Source of the DNA: a virus
IMG/VR virus record: IMGVR_UViG_3300022602_000078
Coordinates: 1-64,000 of that record
Strand: one strand, 5' to 3'
Length of the DNA stretch: 64,000 bases
Below the pieces are notes generated by a model that saw only the letters and a program-made list of their open reading frames with translations, ran no database searches and was not told the DNA's origin. Positions 42,265 to 54,300 of this stretch are shown here, one piece after another; positions within the stretch are counted from its first letter, which is position 1, and each line of letters starts with the position of its first letter. The translations under genes and the position numbers were made by a program.

Positions 42265-44361
42265 ATGACAATTAATAAAAGATCTTTAGCACCATTACCA
42301 TCAGCTGGTCCATTCATAGGAGAAATAACTAATCATTTAGATCCTTCATATATGGGAGGAGTAGAAGTTGCATTAATTAAAGGTATTCCTGGAGATGTTG
42401 ATAGTCAAGATTTTGTTTATCCTGTACAATATCTTAATCCTTTTTATGGAGTGACTTCGGCAAGATTCGAAGGTAATGATAGCACAAATTTCAATGACGT
42501 ACAAAAAAGCTATGGAATGTGGTTCGTACCACCCGATGTAGGAACTAAAGTTTTAGTTATTTTTGTGGACGGCGATCCTAACCAAGGATATTGGATGGGA
42601 TGTGTAATGGATGATTATCAAAATCAAATGATTCCGGGTATTGCTGCTAGTAAAAATTCTGCAGTGACTCGGGATCATATTAATACATACGGTACTACAT
42701 TATTACCTGTAGCAGAAATACATAAAAAAAGTCAGAATATAAATGATGAATCAGTAATAGATAATATACCTAAAGCAGTCCATCCGTTTGCTGATAGATT
42801 ATTACAACAAGGATTATTATTAGATACTATAAGGGGTGTAACTTCTAGTTCGGCTAGAAGAGAAATACCCAGTGCTGTATTTGGAATTAGTACCCCAGGT
42901 CCTGTGGATACTAGAAATGGAGCTAAACGTGGATCAATCGGATATCAAAGTTCTCGTCAGGCTCCAGTTAGTAGATTGGGAGGAACAACCTTTGTAATGG
43001 ATGATGGAGACCTCAATGGTAATAACGAATTAGTGAGAATACGTACAAGAACTGGGCATCAAATTTTACTGCATAATTCTTCAAAGTTAATTTATATTGC
43101 TAATGCTGAGGGAACTGCTTGGTTAGAAATGACCAGTCAAGGAAAAATAGATATCTATGCTGCTGATTCGGTATCTATTCATAGTGAAAATGATATTAAT
43201 CTTCGTGCCGAACGAGATATTAATTTTGAAGCAGGCCGAAATTTAAATATGGTGGGATTGCAGGGAATTCAAATAGAAAGTCAATCAGAATTAGCAATTA
43301 TATCATCGGATAATGTATATATTCAAACTGATGGAGAAATGAATATTAATTCCGAAGGCGATTTTAATATTGAATCGACAAATAATTTTAATGTTATCGG
43401 TGATAACTCAGTTAAGATTGAAAGTTCGGCCGATGTGCATTTATCGGCAAAAGGTACAATGTATCAAGGATCTAATAGTGATTTCAATGTATCTGCGGGT
43501 GGCAAATATTTTGAAACTGCACAACAAATTCATATGAATGGACCTACTGCTGCTACGCCAACAAGTCCCGCTGCTGCGTCACAGGTAGATACATTGCCGA
43601 GATTTTCTTTACCAAATACTCTACAACCTAGTTCTTGGACCGGCAAATATTTTAATGCCGATAACTTTACTACAATATTAACCAGAATACCCACACACGA
43701 ACCTTACCCTCAGCACGAAAATATTAACCCTACCCAATTTAATACAATCGGTACCGATGCCCAGGCAACTGGAGGTCCGACATCACAAATATCAGGAGGG
43801 GTATCAAAGCATATTTCAAGCCTAACAACTTTTAAACCTAATGTAAAAGCAGCTCCTCCTACCCCAACAGGAGATACCGCCAGTAAAAATTTACAGGCAT
43901 TTTTATGGATGATTAGAGTAGCGGAAGGAACTGATACCATTAATGGCTATAATACTATGTTTACCGGCAAAACATTTAATGTTACCGATCCAACTATAAA
44001 TGGAATAGCAAATCCCACATACAATTATGCCGTTTTTCCGGGAATATTGAATAGCGCAAATGGTAAAACTTCTAGCGCAGCTGGCGCATACCAATTTACA
44101 TCTAAAACTTGGCAAGGTTGTCAGAAAGCTCTTAATTTGCCTGATTTTAGTCCCGCAAGTCAAGATAAGGCGTGTGTTTATCTATTATCCCAAACTAATT
44201 CTATAAATGATATTCAAAATGGTAATTTTACAATAGCAGTATCTAAGAATAAGAAAATATGGGCCAGTTTACCGGGTGCAAATTATCCAGGACAACCTAT
44301 GCAAAAGTTAAGTGATTTACAAACAGCTTATCTAAAAGCAGGAGGAACAGTCGTTGCTTAA
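42265..44361 (+). CDS. 5: Baseplate hub spike with C-terminal lysozyme, gp5-like
   Basis: The N-terminal OB-like domain (about 13-130) contains GEITNHLDPSYMGGVEVALIKG and WFVPPDVGTKVLVIFVDGDPNQGYWMG. The middle (about 250-425) is a repeating beta-helix (HQILLHNSSKLIYIANAEGT, then DIN/INFEAGRNLNMVG steps), the spike that pierces the outer membrane. The C-terminal domain (about 540-698) resembles the lambda R endolysin (GH104): MIRVAEGTDTINGY, SSAAGAYQF, LPDFSPASQDKACVYLL, KKIWASLPGA, AYLKAGGTV; Glu554 in VAEGT aligns with the catalytic Glu. T4 gp5 instead carries its own lysozyme between OB and spike. The enzyme would cut peptidoglycan during infection. Confidence 0.9.
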   Translation: MTINKRSLAPLPSAGPFIGEITNHLDPSYMGGVEVALIKGIPGDVDSQDFVYPVQYLNPFYGVTSARFEGNDSTNFNDVQKSYGMWFVPPDVGTKVLVIFVDGDPNQGYWMGCVMDDYQNQMIPGIAASKNSAVTRDHINTYGTTLLPVAEIHKKSQNINDESVIDNIPKAVHPFADRLLQQGLLLDTIRGVTSSSARREIPSAVFGISTPGPVDTRNGAKRGSIGYQSSRQAPVSRLGGTTFVMDDGDLNGNNELVRIRTRTGHQILLHNSSKLIYIANAEGTAWLEMTSQGKIDIYAADSVSIHSENDINLRAERDINFEAGRNLNMVGLQGIQIESQSELAIISSDNVYIQTDGEMNINSEGDFNIESTNNFNVIGDNSVKIESSADVHLSAKGTMYQGSNSDFNVSAGGKYFETAQQIHMNGPTAATPTSPAAASQVDTLPRFSLPNTLQPSSWTGKYFNADNFTTILTRIPTHEPYPQHENINPTQFNTIGTDAQATGGPTSQISGGVSKHISSLTTFKPNVKAAPPTPTGDTASKNLQAFLWMIRVAEGTDTINGYNTMFTGKTFNVTDPTINGIANPTYNYAVFPGILNSANGKTSSAAGAYQFTSKTWQGCQKALNLPDFSPASQDKACVYLLSQTNSINDIQNGNFTIAVSKNKKIWASLPGANYPGQPMQKLSDLQTAYLKAGGTVVA

Positions 44362-44366
44362 ACAAC

Positions 44367-44374
44367 GATAAATA
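44367..44374 (+). promoter_or_regulatory. Late promoter candidate, GATAAATA, abutting gp25
   Basis: The motif ends 5 bases before the gp25 ATG and sits in a perfect inverted repeat ACGATA-AA-TATCGT. Transcription from it would start at or near the A of the start codon. Confidence 0.5.
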
Positions 44375-44379
44375 TCGTC

Positions 44380-44826
44380 ATGCCTTATAAATCATTAGAA
44401 ATTACAAATCCTACCCCATCAAGTCAACAATTTGTTGCTACTAATCACAAGTATTCGGGATTTAGTACAATTAACAATACAAATCCTGGATCAAAACTAT
44501 ATGACATTGATTTAATAAAGCAAGATCTTATAAATCAATTTAATACAAGGACTGGAAGCAGGGTAATGAATCCTACATTCGGTACTGTTCTATGGAATTA
44601 TCTAATGGAACCATTGACTGATAATATTAGGGAATTATTACAAACCGAAGTTACAAAGATATGCTCGTCAGATCCTAGAATACAACCTATCTCAATTAAT
44701 CTTACTGAATATATAGATGGATATTTGTTAGAATTAACAGCAAATATAGTAGGAACAAATCAATCTGTTAATATGTTGTTAACATTTGATCAAAATCTTG
44801 GGCTGGCATCGGCAGCGCAGCAATAA
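44380..44826 (+). CDS. 25: Baseplate wedge subunit gp25
   Basis: GPW/gp25 family: YDIDLIKQDLINQFNTRTGSRVMNPTFGTVLWNYLMEPLTDNI with the family's EPLT core and R-I-Q-P near residue 110, then LTANIVGTNQSVNMLLTFD. Length 148 matches T4 gp25 (132). It forms the core of the wedge together with gp6. No clear ribosome site precedes the ATG, and a late promoter motif abuts it. It lies between the spike and gp6 as in other contractile systems. Confidence 0.93.
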   Translation: MPYKSLEITNPTPSSQQFVATNHKYSGFSTINNTNPGSKLYDIDLIKQDLINQFNTRTGSRVMNPTFGTVLWNYLMEPLTDNIRELLQTEVTKICSSDPRIQPISINLTEYIDGYLLELTANIVGTNQSVNMLLTFDQNLGLASAAQQ

Positions 44827-44846
44827 TATGCTAAGTTTATTATTAC

Positions 44847-44854
44847 AATAAATA
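44847..44854 (+). promoter_or_regulatory. Late promoter candidate, AATAAATA, before gp6
   Basis: AATAAATA with C upstream lies 19 bases before the gp6 ATG in a short gap after gp25. One mismatch to the T4 consensus. Confidence 0.4.
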
Positions 44855-44872
44855 CCAAAGTAAATTAAAATT

Positions 44873-47800
44873 ATGTCAATTCCAACAACACCATCTAACA
44901 TATTAACCACAGAAGATTGGGTCAAAAAGTATCGATCTTATCCCAATGCCGAATTCCAAAGTTATGATTTTGATACATTAAAACGCATTTTAATTGCTTA
45001 TCTTCAAGAGAACTATCCCGAAGATTTTAATGATTACATTAATAGCAGCGAATACATTGCATTAGTTGATTTAATAGCATATCTCGGGCAAAATCTTAGT
45101 TTCCGTATTGATTTAAATGCTCGTGAAAATTTCTTAGAGACTGCACAACGTAGGGACAGTATTTTACGATTAGCACAGCTAATAAGTTATTCGCCCTCTA
45201 GGAATATCCCAGCCTCGGGAATTTTAAAAATAACAGCAATATCTACCACAGATAGCGTTTTTGACAGTACAGGTATAAATCTATCCAACACTACTGTTGT
45301 TTGGAATGATTCTACGAATTCAAATTGGTATGAGCAATTTATAGACATTCTTAATGCTGCTATGAACGCCAATGCTGGTTTTGGAACACCTTTAGACAGT
45401 TTAACCATTAGTGGCATTTTAACTCAGCAATATCAGGTCAATAGTTCGACTAAAGATGTGCCTATATTTGATTTTACAAAAAATATCAGCGGCACATCGA
45501 TGAATTTTGAAATTGTACCAGCAACGTTATCCAATGGAACGTCTGTATCTGAACAATCTCCTCAACCCGGAAGTAAATTTAGTTTTCTTTATCAAAATGA
45601 TTATCAAGGTAATTCAAGTTCTAATACTGGATTCTTTGTTTATTTTAAACAAGGGCAATTGGGAGTATCTAATTTTACATTAACAACTCCGGCAGCTAAT
45701 GAACTTATTGGTGTTAATATTAATAATATTAACAATAATGATGTTTGGTTATGGCAATTAGATTCTAATGGAAACTATTCAACCTTATGGACCCAGGTTC
45801 CGGCTATTACAGGTAGTAGCGTCATTTACAATAGTATTAATGCCGATGTACGAAACATTTATAGTGTAACTACTAGAGATGGAGATCAAATAGATCTAAA
45901 TTTTTCTGACGGTAGTTTTGGTAATCTACCGCAAGGTGTTTTTTCTTTATTTTATCGACAAAGTAACGGATTGTCTTATACTATAAGTCCTCAACAAATG
46001 AGTGGTATAGTTATTAAGATTCCTTATGTTAATCAAAATGGTCAAAATCAGACGTTAACGATGACATTAGGATTACAATATACTATTTCTAATAGTTCAG
46101 GCGCTGAATCTAACGCCAGTATACAATTAAAAGCACCACAGGCATATTATACACAAAATAGAATGGTTACTGCCGAAGATTATAATATCTCACCATTAAC
46201 ATTAGGTAGTGATATATTAAAAGTTAAAAGTGTGGCAAGAGTTACTAGTGGTGTAAGTAGATACTTTGAATTAAGTGATGTAAGTGGAAAATACAGTTCA
46301 ACAAATATATTTGCATCTGATGGTATATTATATAAAAATAATTCCGAATCAAATTTTACATTTACATTTGCTAATCAAAATGATATTTGGAATGTTATTA
46401 AAACACAGGTAGAACCTATTGTCGCGGATCCGGCATTACTGTCATTTTACTTCGATCAATATAGAACTCATGCTCCTATTGTTTTAGATCCTACATTGGA
46501 ATTGTCATGGAATAAAGTTAGTACTACTACTGGACAATCGACCGGATATTTTCAAAATAGTACCGGGCCTATTAGTGTAGGTACTTATATATCTAATAAT
46601 TTAAAATATATTACTCAAGGAGCCATGGTTAAATTTGTTTCTCCGGGTAGGTTAGCGCATTCCGATCCTAGATATAATCCTTCTTTAAATTATTTTACTC
46701 CTGCGGGTAAATTGGTAAAAAATAAAGGAAGTAATGGCCAATCATATGCTTGGGCAATGGTTAGTCAAGTTATTGGCAATGGATCCGCCCTAATTGGAAA
46801 CAATGGACCTATTGTATTAAGTAATCTAATTGATAATGCTGCAATTCCTGTGGAAATTGTTCCTACCTTTATTAGCGCCTTTACTTATTCATTCGAATCC
46901 AATTTAGTTACCTTATGCCAATCTCAACAGAATTTTGGATTAACATTTGATAATATATTAAGAACCTGGACAATTATAGCCGATACCAATTTAGATTTGA
47001 TAAATTCATTTAGTTTAATAAACCAAGGCGATTCTTCTGGACTTAGTTTAGATGCTAGTTGGATAATAGCATTTGTTTGGACTGGTAATAGCTATGAAGT
47101 GAAATATAGATTTACAAATTATATATTTCAAAGTGTTCAAGAAACAGCATTTTACATAGATCCTAATAATGTAAATTATGATTTTGTCAGAAATACAGTT
47201 GTAAAAGATCAAATTAACATATTATCTATAAATTCTTTAAACACAACTACTAGTGTAGGATTAGGTAAAGATTATCAATGGCAGATAGATGGAAATATTA
47301 CGGAAACAGATGGATATGTAGATCCTAGTAAAGTTGAAATTAGTTTTTATAATTACAATAATTCAGGACAAATTTCAGATCCTGATGCTTATAATAATAT
47401 TGTACAACCATTTAGCACAGATTCTATAACAGGATATCAAGATAAATTTGTTTATTTTCAAGTGCAATCTGATGGACAAACATATGCTCCTGTAGATAGT
47501 GGAATATTTACTGCATATCCAACTCCTGATGCTGTTCCGACATCTGGACCAAATGCACCTAATAACGGAGATTTATATTATTTTTATGATTCTTCTTATA
47601 ATGTTGTGAACAAATATGTTTCGGCAGGTATTCGTCAATATAACACTACAGTATATTGGGAATATGTTCCTGGCTATCAAGTTTACTCAGGACGATCGAA
47701 TTTAAAATTTCAATACTTACATAATAGTGGAGAAGATACAAGAATTGATCCTAGTAAAACTAACATCATTGATATCTATTTACTGACAGCAGATTATGAT

Positions 47801-48337
47801 ACTGCTTATAGAACATGGTTATCTACTGGAGTAGGCCCGGCACCATTGGCTCCTACTAGTAATAGTTTGTCACTAAATTATTCTGCATTATTAGAACCTA
47901 TTAAAACTATTAGTGATCAATTGATTTTTCAACCTGTAAGTTATAAAATATTATTTGGTAGCCAAGCAGATACTAATTTACAAGCTACATTTAAAGCAGT
48001 TCAAAGTTCTTCAAGTATTGCTAGTGTTAGTAATTTACAAGGAAGAATACTAACTGCTATTAATGATTTCTTTTCCTTGCAAAATTGGGATTTTGGTCAA
48101 TCATTCTATTTTAGTGAATTATCCACATATGTAATGAATTTATTAACACCAGATATCACAAATTTTGTTATAGTTCCTAATTCAGAAAATTCTTTTGGAA
48201 GTCTGTATGAAATAACATGTCTTGATACCGAATTATTTGTAAGTGGGGTAACAGTAAATAATATAGAAATTATTAGTGCGATTACTGCCAGCCAATTAAA
48301 TCTTACAAATAATATAATTACTAGTGCTGGAAATTAA
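44873..48337 (+). CDS. 6: Baseplate wedge subunit gp6
   Basis: The N-terminal region is diagnostic for gp6: YDFDTLKRILIAYLQENYPEDFNDYINSSEYIALVDLIAYLGQNLSFRIDLNARENFLETAQRRDSIL, split here in the reading as residues about 28-100, plus the following ISYSPSRNIPA. Further gp6/baseplate-J features are NLPQGVFSLFYRQSNG and YTQNRMVTAEDYN...SVARV (residues about 425-465). At 1154 residues it is much longer than T4 gp6 (660). gp6 dimers form the inner baseplate ring that drives sheath contraction. It is directly followed, after 2 bases, by the giant protein. Confidence 0.93.
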   Translation: MSIPTTPSNILTTEDWVKKYRSYPNAEFQSYDFDTLKRILIAYLQENYPEDFNDYINSSEYIALVDLIAYLGQNLSFRIDLNARENFLETAQRRDSILRLAQLISYSPSRNIPASGILKITAISTTDSVFDSTGINLSNTTVVWNDSTNSNWYEQFIDILNAAMNANAGFGTPLDSLTISGILTQQYQVNSSTKDVPIFDFTKNISGTSMNFEIVPATLSNGTSVSEQSPQPGSKFSFLYQNDYQGNSSSNTGFFVYFKQGQLGVSNFTLTTPAANELIGVNINNINNNDVWLWQLDSNGNYSTLWTQVPAITGSSVIYNSINADVRNIYSVTTRDGDQIDLNFSDGSFGNLPQGVFSLFYRQSNGLSYTISPQQMSGIVIKIPYVNQNGQNQTLTMTLGLQYTISNSSGAESNASIQLKAPQAYYTQNRMVTAEDYNISPLTLGSDILKVKSVARVTSGVSRYFELSDVSGKYSSTNIFASDGILYKNNSESNFTFTFANQNDIWNVIKTQVEPIVADPALLSFYFDQYRTHAPIVLDPTLELSWNKVSTTTGQSTGYFQNSTGPISVGTYISNNLKYITQGAMVKFVSPGRLAHSDPRYNPSLNYFTPAGKLVKNKGSNGQSYAWAMVSQVIGNGSALIGNNGPIVLSNLIDNAAIPVEIVPTFISAFTYSFESNLVTLCQSQQNFGLTFDNILRTWTIIADTNLDLINSFSLINQGDSSGLSLDASWIIAFVWTGNSYEVKYRFTNYIFQSVQETAFYIDPNNVNYDFVRNTVVKDQINILSINSLNTTTSVGLGKDYQWQIDGNITETDGYVDPSKVEISFYNYNNSGQISDPDAYNNIVQPFSTDSITGYQDKFVYFQVQSDGQTYAPVDSGIFTAYPTPDAVPTSGPNAPNNGDLYYFYDSSYNVVNKYVSAGIRQYNTTVYWEYVPGYQVYSGRSNLKFQYLHNSGEDTRIDPSKTNIIDIYLLTADYDTAYRTWLSTGVGPAPLAPTSNSLSLNYSALLEPIKTISDQLIFQPVSYKILFGSQADTNLQATFKAVQSSSSIASVSNLQGRILTAINDFFSLQNWDFGQSFYFSELSTYVMNLLTPDITNFVIVPNSENSFGSLYEITCLDTELFVSGVTVNNIEIISAITASQLNLTNNIITSAGN

Positions 48338-48339
48338 TC

Positions 48340-51300
48340 ATGGCAACTAATTTTATTCAGTCGGTTAATTTACTTCCGGATTTTTTACAGACAGATAAGA
48401 ATACAAAATTTCTTGCCAGTACAATCGATCAATTAATTCAAAAACCTCAATTAGAAAGGTTAGATGGATATATAGGATCTACCAATACTCCTACATATAC
48501 CACTAGTGATGTCTATATTTCTGAATTTTCTAATTTAAGAACAGATTATCAATTAACTCCATCATTAATTGTCCAAGATGAATTAGGAAATATTAGTAGT
48601 GTTGTTGCTATAGATGATCTTGTAAATGAAATTAATCTTTACGGCGGAAATACAGATAATTTTGATAGATTATTTAGATCTGATTTTTATTCATATGATC
48701 CGAAAATAGATTGGGACAAATTAGTAAATTACCAACAGTATTATTGGTTAATTAATGGGCCAGATCTATTAATATTGAATAATGTGGAAAGTGTGGTATC
48801 GAATATTCTGGGTCGTACAACATATTCCATTAATGGAATAACATTGTCTAATGGTATGAAAATATCATTCGATAATACTGTAGAAACTTTTTATCAAAAT
48901 AAAGAATTTTTTGTCGAGGGGGTTGGAACATCAATAGTTTTGATCGATCTTTCTACTTTGACAGGAACCGAATCGGTAGATACATTATATACGGATTCAT
49001 TTGATGCTAGCCAGTTTGATCAATATCCATTTGATGGAACAGTAAAACTTCCATTAAGTCCTGATTATATAACAATTAATCGAGCCAGTCAAGATTTAAA
49101 TCCTTGGACTCGTAATAATCGATGGGTTCATGCTGATGTAATTGCAGCATCAGCTGCTGCAACTAATCAAATACCGGTATATCCTTCAAATTTACGAGCT
49201 ACTAGACCTATTATAGAATTTGCAGCGAATTTAAAACTTTATAATTTCGGAACATCAGGAATACCTAATGTCGATTATATCGATAATACTATAACTGATG
49301 TTTTTTCTACAATATCAGGTTCGACCTCCACTGTTATAATAGACGGAGTTTCTATAGCACCAGGAACAGCAAAAAATAATACAGTAATATTCCTTGCTGA
49401 TAATAATCCTGCAGTTGCTGGAAAAATTTATCAAATTAATTATATAACTATAGCAGGTCAATTAAGATTAACATTAACAGAAATCGATACATTGATAGTT
49501 GGATCCGCAACTGCAGTTAACTATGGTAAAACAAATGCCGGAACTAGTTGGTGGTATAATGGATTAACATGGATATATGCTCAACAATATACTACAAATA
49601 ATCAAGCACCACTATTTGATTTATTCGATGATCAAGGCCATAGTTATAGTGATACTACATACTATTCTAGTAATTTTACTGGAAATCAGATCTTTGGGTA
49701 TGGGGTAGGAACTGGAATTTCCGATCCTGTATTAGGTTTTCCATTACAATATAAAAATAATTTAGATCTTAATGCTGCTTATTTGTTTCAAAATTATTTC
49801 ATGAATGATACTATTACTATCATTGAAGATAATCAACTAACACTTATTCCTACAAAAATAACGTATTTTAAAATAGGGGAAAATTATTTTAATGTGTGGA
49901 ATAAAGCAGCAGAATATCCCATACCTGTATTAACCTCAAATTTAACTGCCACTACATCTACATATTATAATTTACCATTAGGACTTACTAATAATCCTTT
50001 AAATGGCCCTATTAAATCATTTACATTAAGTGATTTAACTAATCATGTCAATACTATGGCATCTAATACTCTTTCAGGATTTGTAGCAGCTAATACTGCT
50101 TCGACTATTTTAGTACCTGGTAATAGTAATTTAAGAGATATTGGAGATATATCAATTTATGGTAGCAGACTGATATCGAATATTAATCCTATGCCATATG
50201 CCCACTTGTTTATCGGTACAAAAGAAAACAGTGTCATTGACGCATTAACAAAGGCAGCAGATCAATATAATCAATTTAAAATGGGGTTTTTAAAAAAAAT
50301 CTCAGCAATAAGTATTCAAACAGATCCTGTTCTTGCTGTTGATACTGCATTATCGGAAATGAATGCTAATAAAACATCCGTTTCGTCTTATTATTTTTCA
50401 GATATGGTTCCTTATGGAACAGATTTTATTTCAAGAACTTGGACAGTTATTAATAGTGCTAATACAGTTTACCCCATAACATCACCGTATGATCCTACGG
50501 CATTAACATTAAGAGCAATACTAGTTTATGTAAATGGCACACAATTAATTTATGGACAAGATTATGAATTCGTTGCTAATGATCCATATGTTCAATTTTT
50601 AATTACATTAAATGTCGGCGATGTGATTATTATCAATGATTTTACAAATACTAAAGGAAATTATATTCCTTCTACCCCTACCAAATTAGGGTTATATCCT
50701 AAGTTCACTCCTAGAATTTTTCTTGATAATACGTATATTATTCCGGTTAATGTAATTCAAGGTCATGATGGTAGTATTATGACCGCGTATAATGATCATA
50801 GAGACGAGATTATTCTTGAATTTGAAAAAAGAATTTACAATAATATTAAATCAAATTACAGATCAGAATTATTAGATATTAATGTATCTTCTCCTGGCGC
50901 ATATAGAACTAGTGATTATTCTATAGATGAAATTAATACTATAATACAACAAGATTTTATTAAGTGGGCAAATTATTACGGAATTGATTATACTGTTAAC
51001 ACAACATTCAATCAAGATAATTATTTTACTTGGAATTATACTAGCGGATATAATAATAATACTAACACATTATTATTTGGATCTTGGAGAGCTATTTACA
51101 AATATTTTTATGACACCGATCGTCCACATACCAATCCTTGGGAGATGTTAGGATTTAGTGAAGAACCTAGTTGGTGGGTAAATCAATATGGAGAAGCACC
51201 ATATACTTCTAATAACGATAGTTTATGGGATGATCTTGAAGCAGGCAGTATTGCTCAAGGACCCACGGCAGGAATCAACACTTTATATGCTCGTCCTGGA

Positions 51301-54300
51301 TTATCAAATTTAATACCAGTGGACAATCTGGGAAATTTAATTGATCCTATAACTCTCGGATTAGCTAAGAATGTTACCTCGATAACTAATACCCAATCTT
51401 GGAAATTCGGTGACCAAGGAGCCGGAGAAACTGCATGGAGACGTAGCAGTTATTGGCCATTTGTTGTACAAAAAATGTTGGCATTAACTCGTCCTGCCAC
51501 ATATGCTTCATTAATGTATGATCCTATTAATATTAATAAGAATATTGCCGGACAATGGACTTATGGTTCTAATTACGAATTTTTAAATCTTAAGAACATG
51601 CCGATTCAAGGGTTAAATGACACATTAACTAGTGGTTATAGTGTTTATGTAAGTGAAATCGGGCGTCAACGAACGGGCAATTATAATCAAAACTTATATA
51701 ACAATCTAACTAATTTAAATGTAAATTTATTTTATAAAGTAGGCGGATTTGTTAACAATACGGAATTGCAAGTTATTATTGATGCAGTGGATCCCACTAG
51801 TACAAGTCCTGGATCTATATTACAGCCAGAAGATTATTCAATTATTTTAAATGTTAGTAATCCTATTCGAGCTAGCGCAATCTCCGGAATTATTATACAA
51901 AAAAATAATAATAAATTTTTAATTAAAGGATATGATACACAAAACCCATATTTTAGTGTATATACATGTATAAGAAATGCCAATACACCTACAATTACTA
52001 TAGGCGGAGTATCGACATCATTTTTAGTATGGGCACCTAGTATTTCAAATGGTGATACTGGATTAACATCAGAACAGACAACTACAGCTAATTCGGCGGC
52101 CTCTGGAACATTTTATCAGAAAGGACAAATTGTTTTTTATAATGGAAAATATTATGTTGTACAAATAAGTCATAAATCTGGTCCTACATTTGATGAAGAA
52201 TATTTTCAGCAAATAGCTTCATTACCGATTACTGGAGGAACCACAGTACAAATTGCTGCAAGATTTGATAAGTCTTCAGTTGAGAAAATAACTTATGGAA
52301 CAGAATTATCTACCATACAACAAGTATATGATTTAATAATCGGGTATGGTGCATGGTTACAAGATCAAGGTTTTTCATTTGTAGAATATAATTCAAATTT
52401 ACAATCGACATTAAATTGGGATTATACATCGAGAGAATTCTTATATTGGACTACACAAAATTGGGCCGATCAAAGCGTAATAGCCTTAAGTCCATTTGCT
52501 AATCAAATAGTTTTTAACTTATCTAATTCTGTAGTAGATAATATATTTGATAGTTTTTATCAATACAATTTATTACAAGCAAATGGAGTTCCATTTCCAC
52601 AAGATCAATTATCAGTAACTAGAAATAATGGTATATGTACAATACAGACATTAAATTCAGTTAATGGAATTTATTTTGCTAGATTAAACTCTGTACAAAA
52701 AGAACATGCGATGGTGTTCAATAATTCTACAATATTTAATGATACAATCTATGATATAGAAACTGGTTATAGACAAGAAAGAATGAAATTAGTAGGATTT
52801 AAAACTGCTAATTGGAATGGTGATTATTTTAGTCCAGGGTTCATATACGATCAAGCGGTAATAACTAATTGGAAACAATATACAAAATATATCGTGGGAG
52901 ATGTTGTATATTATGTAGGAAATTATTATTCTGCGGCAAGAAATTTGGATGGATCGTCGACTTTTGATTTTACTCAATGGAATTTATTAGGTAAAAAACC
53001 TGTCGCTCAATTATTGCCAAATTTTGATTATAAGATTAGTCAGTTTGAAGATTTTTATAGTCTTAATATTAACAATTTTGATTCATCTGTACAACAAGCA
53101 GCACAAAATTTAATAGGATATACACCACGTAATTACTTAAACAATATTTTTTCAGATCCTATTGCCCAATATAAATTCTATCAAGGATTTATTAGGGAAA
53201 AAGGAACAAAGAACGCTATTACAAAATTAGCTCGCGCTAGTATCAATACATTAGATAGTAAAATAGAATATAATGAAGAATGGGCATTTCGTGTAGGTTA
53301 TTATGGATCTTATTCCTCATTTAATGAAATTGAAGTTCCTTTAATCGAAGGATCTTTTGTTGATAATCCTCAAATTATTAGTTTTGTTGACAAACTTCCT
53401 TCCAGTACTTCACAATTAATTGAATATGCATTGCCCAGTAATTTGGCTATTGTGCCTCAAAATTATCAAGCAAATAATACTTTTGTTACAACATCATCGA
53501 GTGATATATTTCGATTGGACGTTGCTGGTTATCCTCGAATCGATGATGTCGATTCAACAATATTTAATCAAGATGCTATATTAAATCTTACTAGTACAAT
53601 TTCTATTAGTAAAGGCAGTACAATATGGTTAGGCAATACTACCAATAATGATTGGGATGTTTTACGTTACACATTATCTTCCGCTAGGGTCGTTAGTTTA
53701 ATAATTGACAATACAGTAGAACATCAATTTAATTTAATAACAGACAATAGACACAATTTATCAATAGGACAATTTATTTCTATTGCCGAATTTGATGCAC
53801 TGGTAGACGGTGTTTACCAAGTTAATACTATTCCTAATATTAATGAATTTACAATTATTAGTACTGCATCTTTTATCACTGTTAATATTAAACCTAGTAC
53901 TCCTGGTTTATTGTTTACATTTAATAGTGCTAGATATGATAATTTTGATGGGTTACCCACTGATGATATATTATTAGATTTAAATAAAAATTCCATTGTA
54001 TGGACTGATGATGACGGAACAGGAAACTGGGCAGTTTATCAAAAAATAAAAAATTATGATGACAATCTTATAAGACAACACCCGCTCTCATCTGGACAGA
54101 AATTAGGGTGGAGTATTAGTAAAAAAAGAAATTCTAATATTTTCTTAGTTGGTGCTCCGGGGTATATGGATTCTAAAAATTCAGGAAATGTTTCTGTTTA
54201 TTTAGAACATTCGGGATTTCTTCCTTTACAATTCGATTATGGCATTAATAATAATTCTATCAACACATATTGTTCATTAGATTTTGAAACAGGATTTGGA

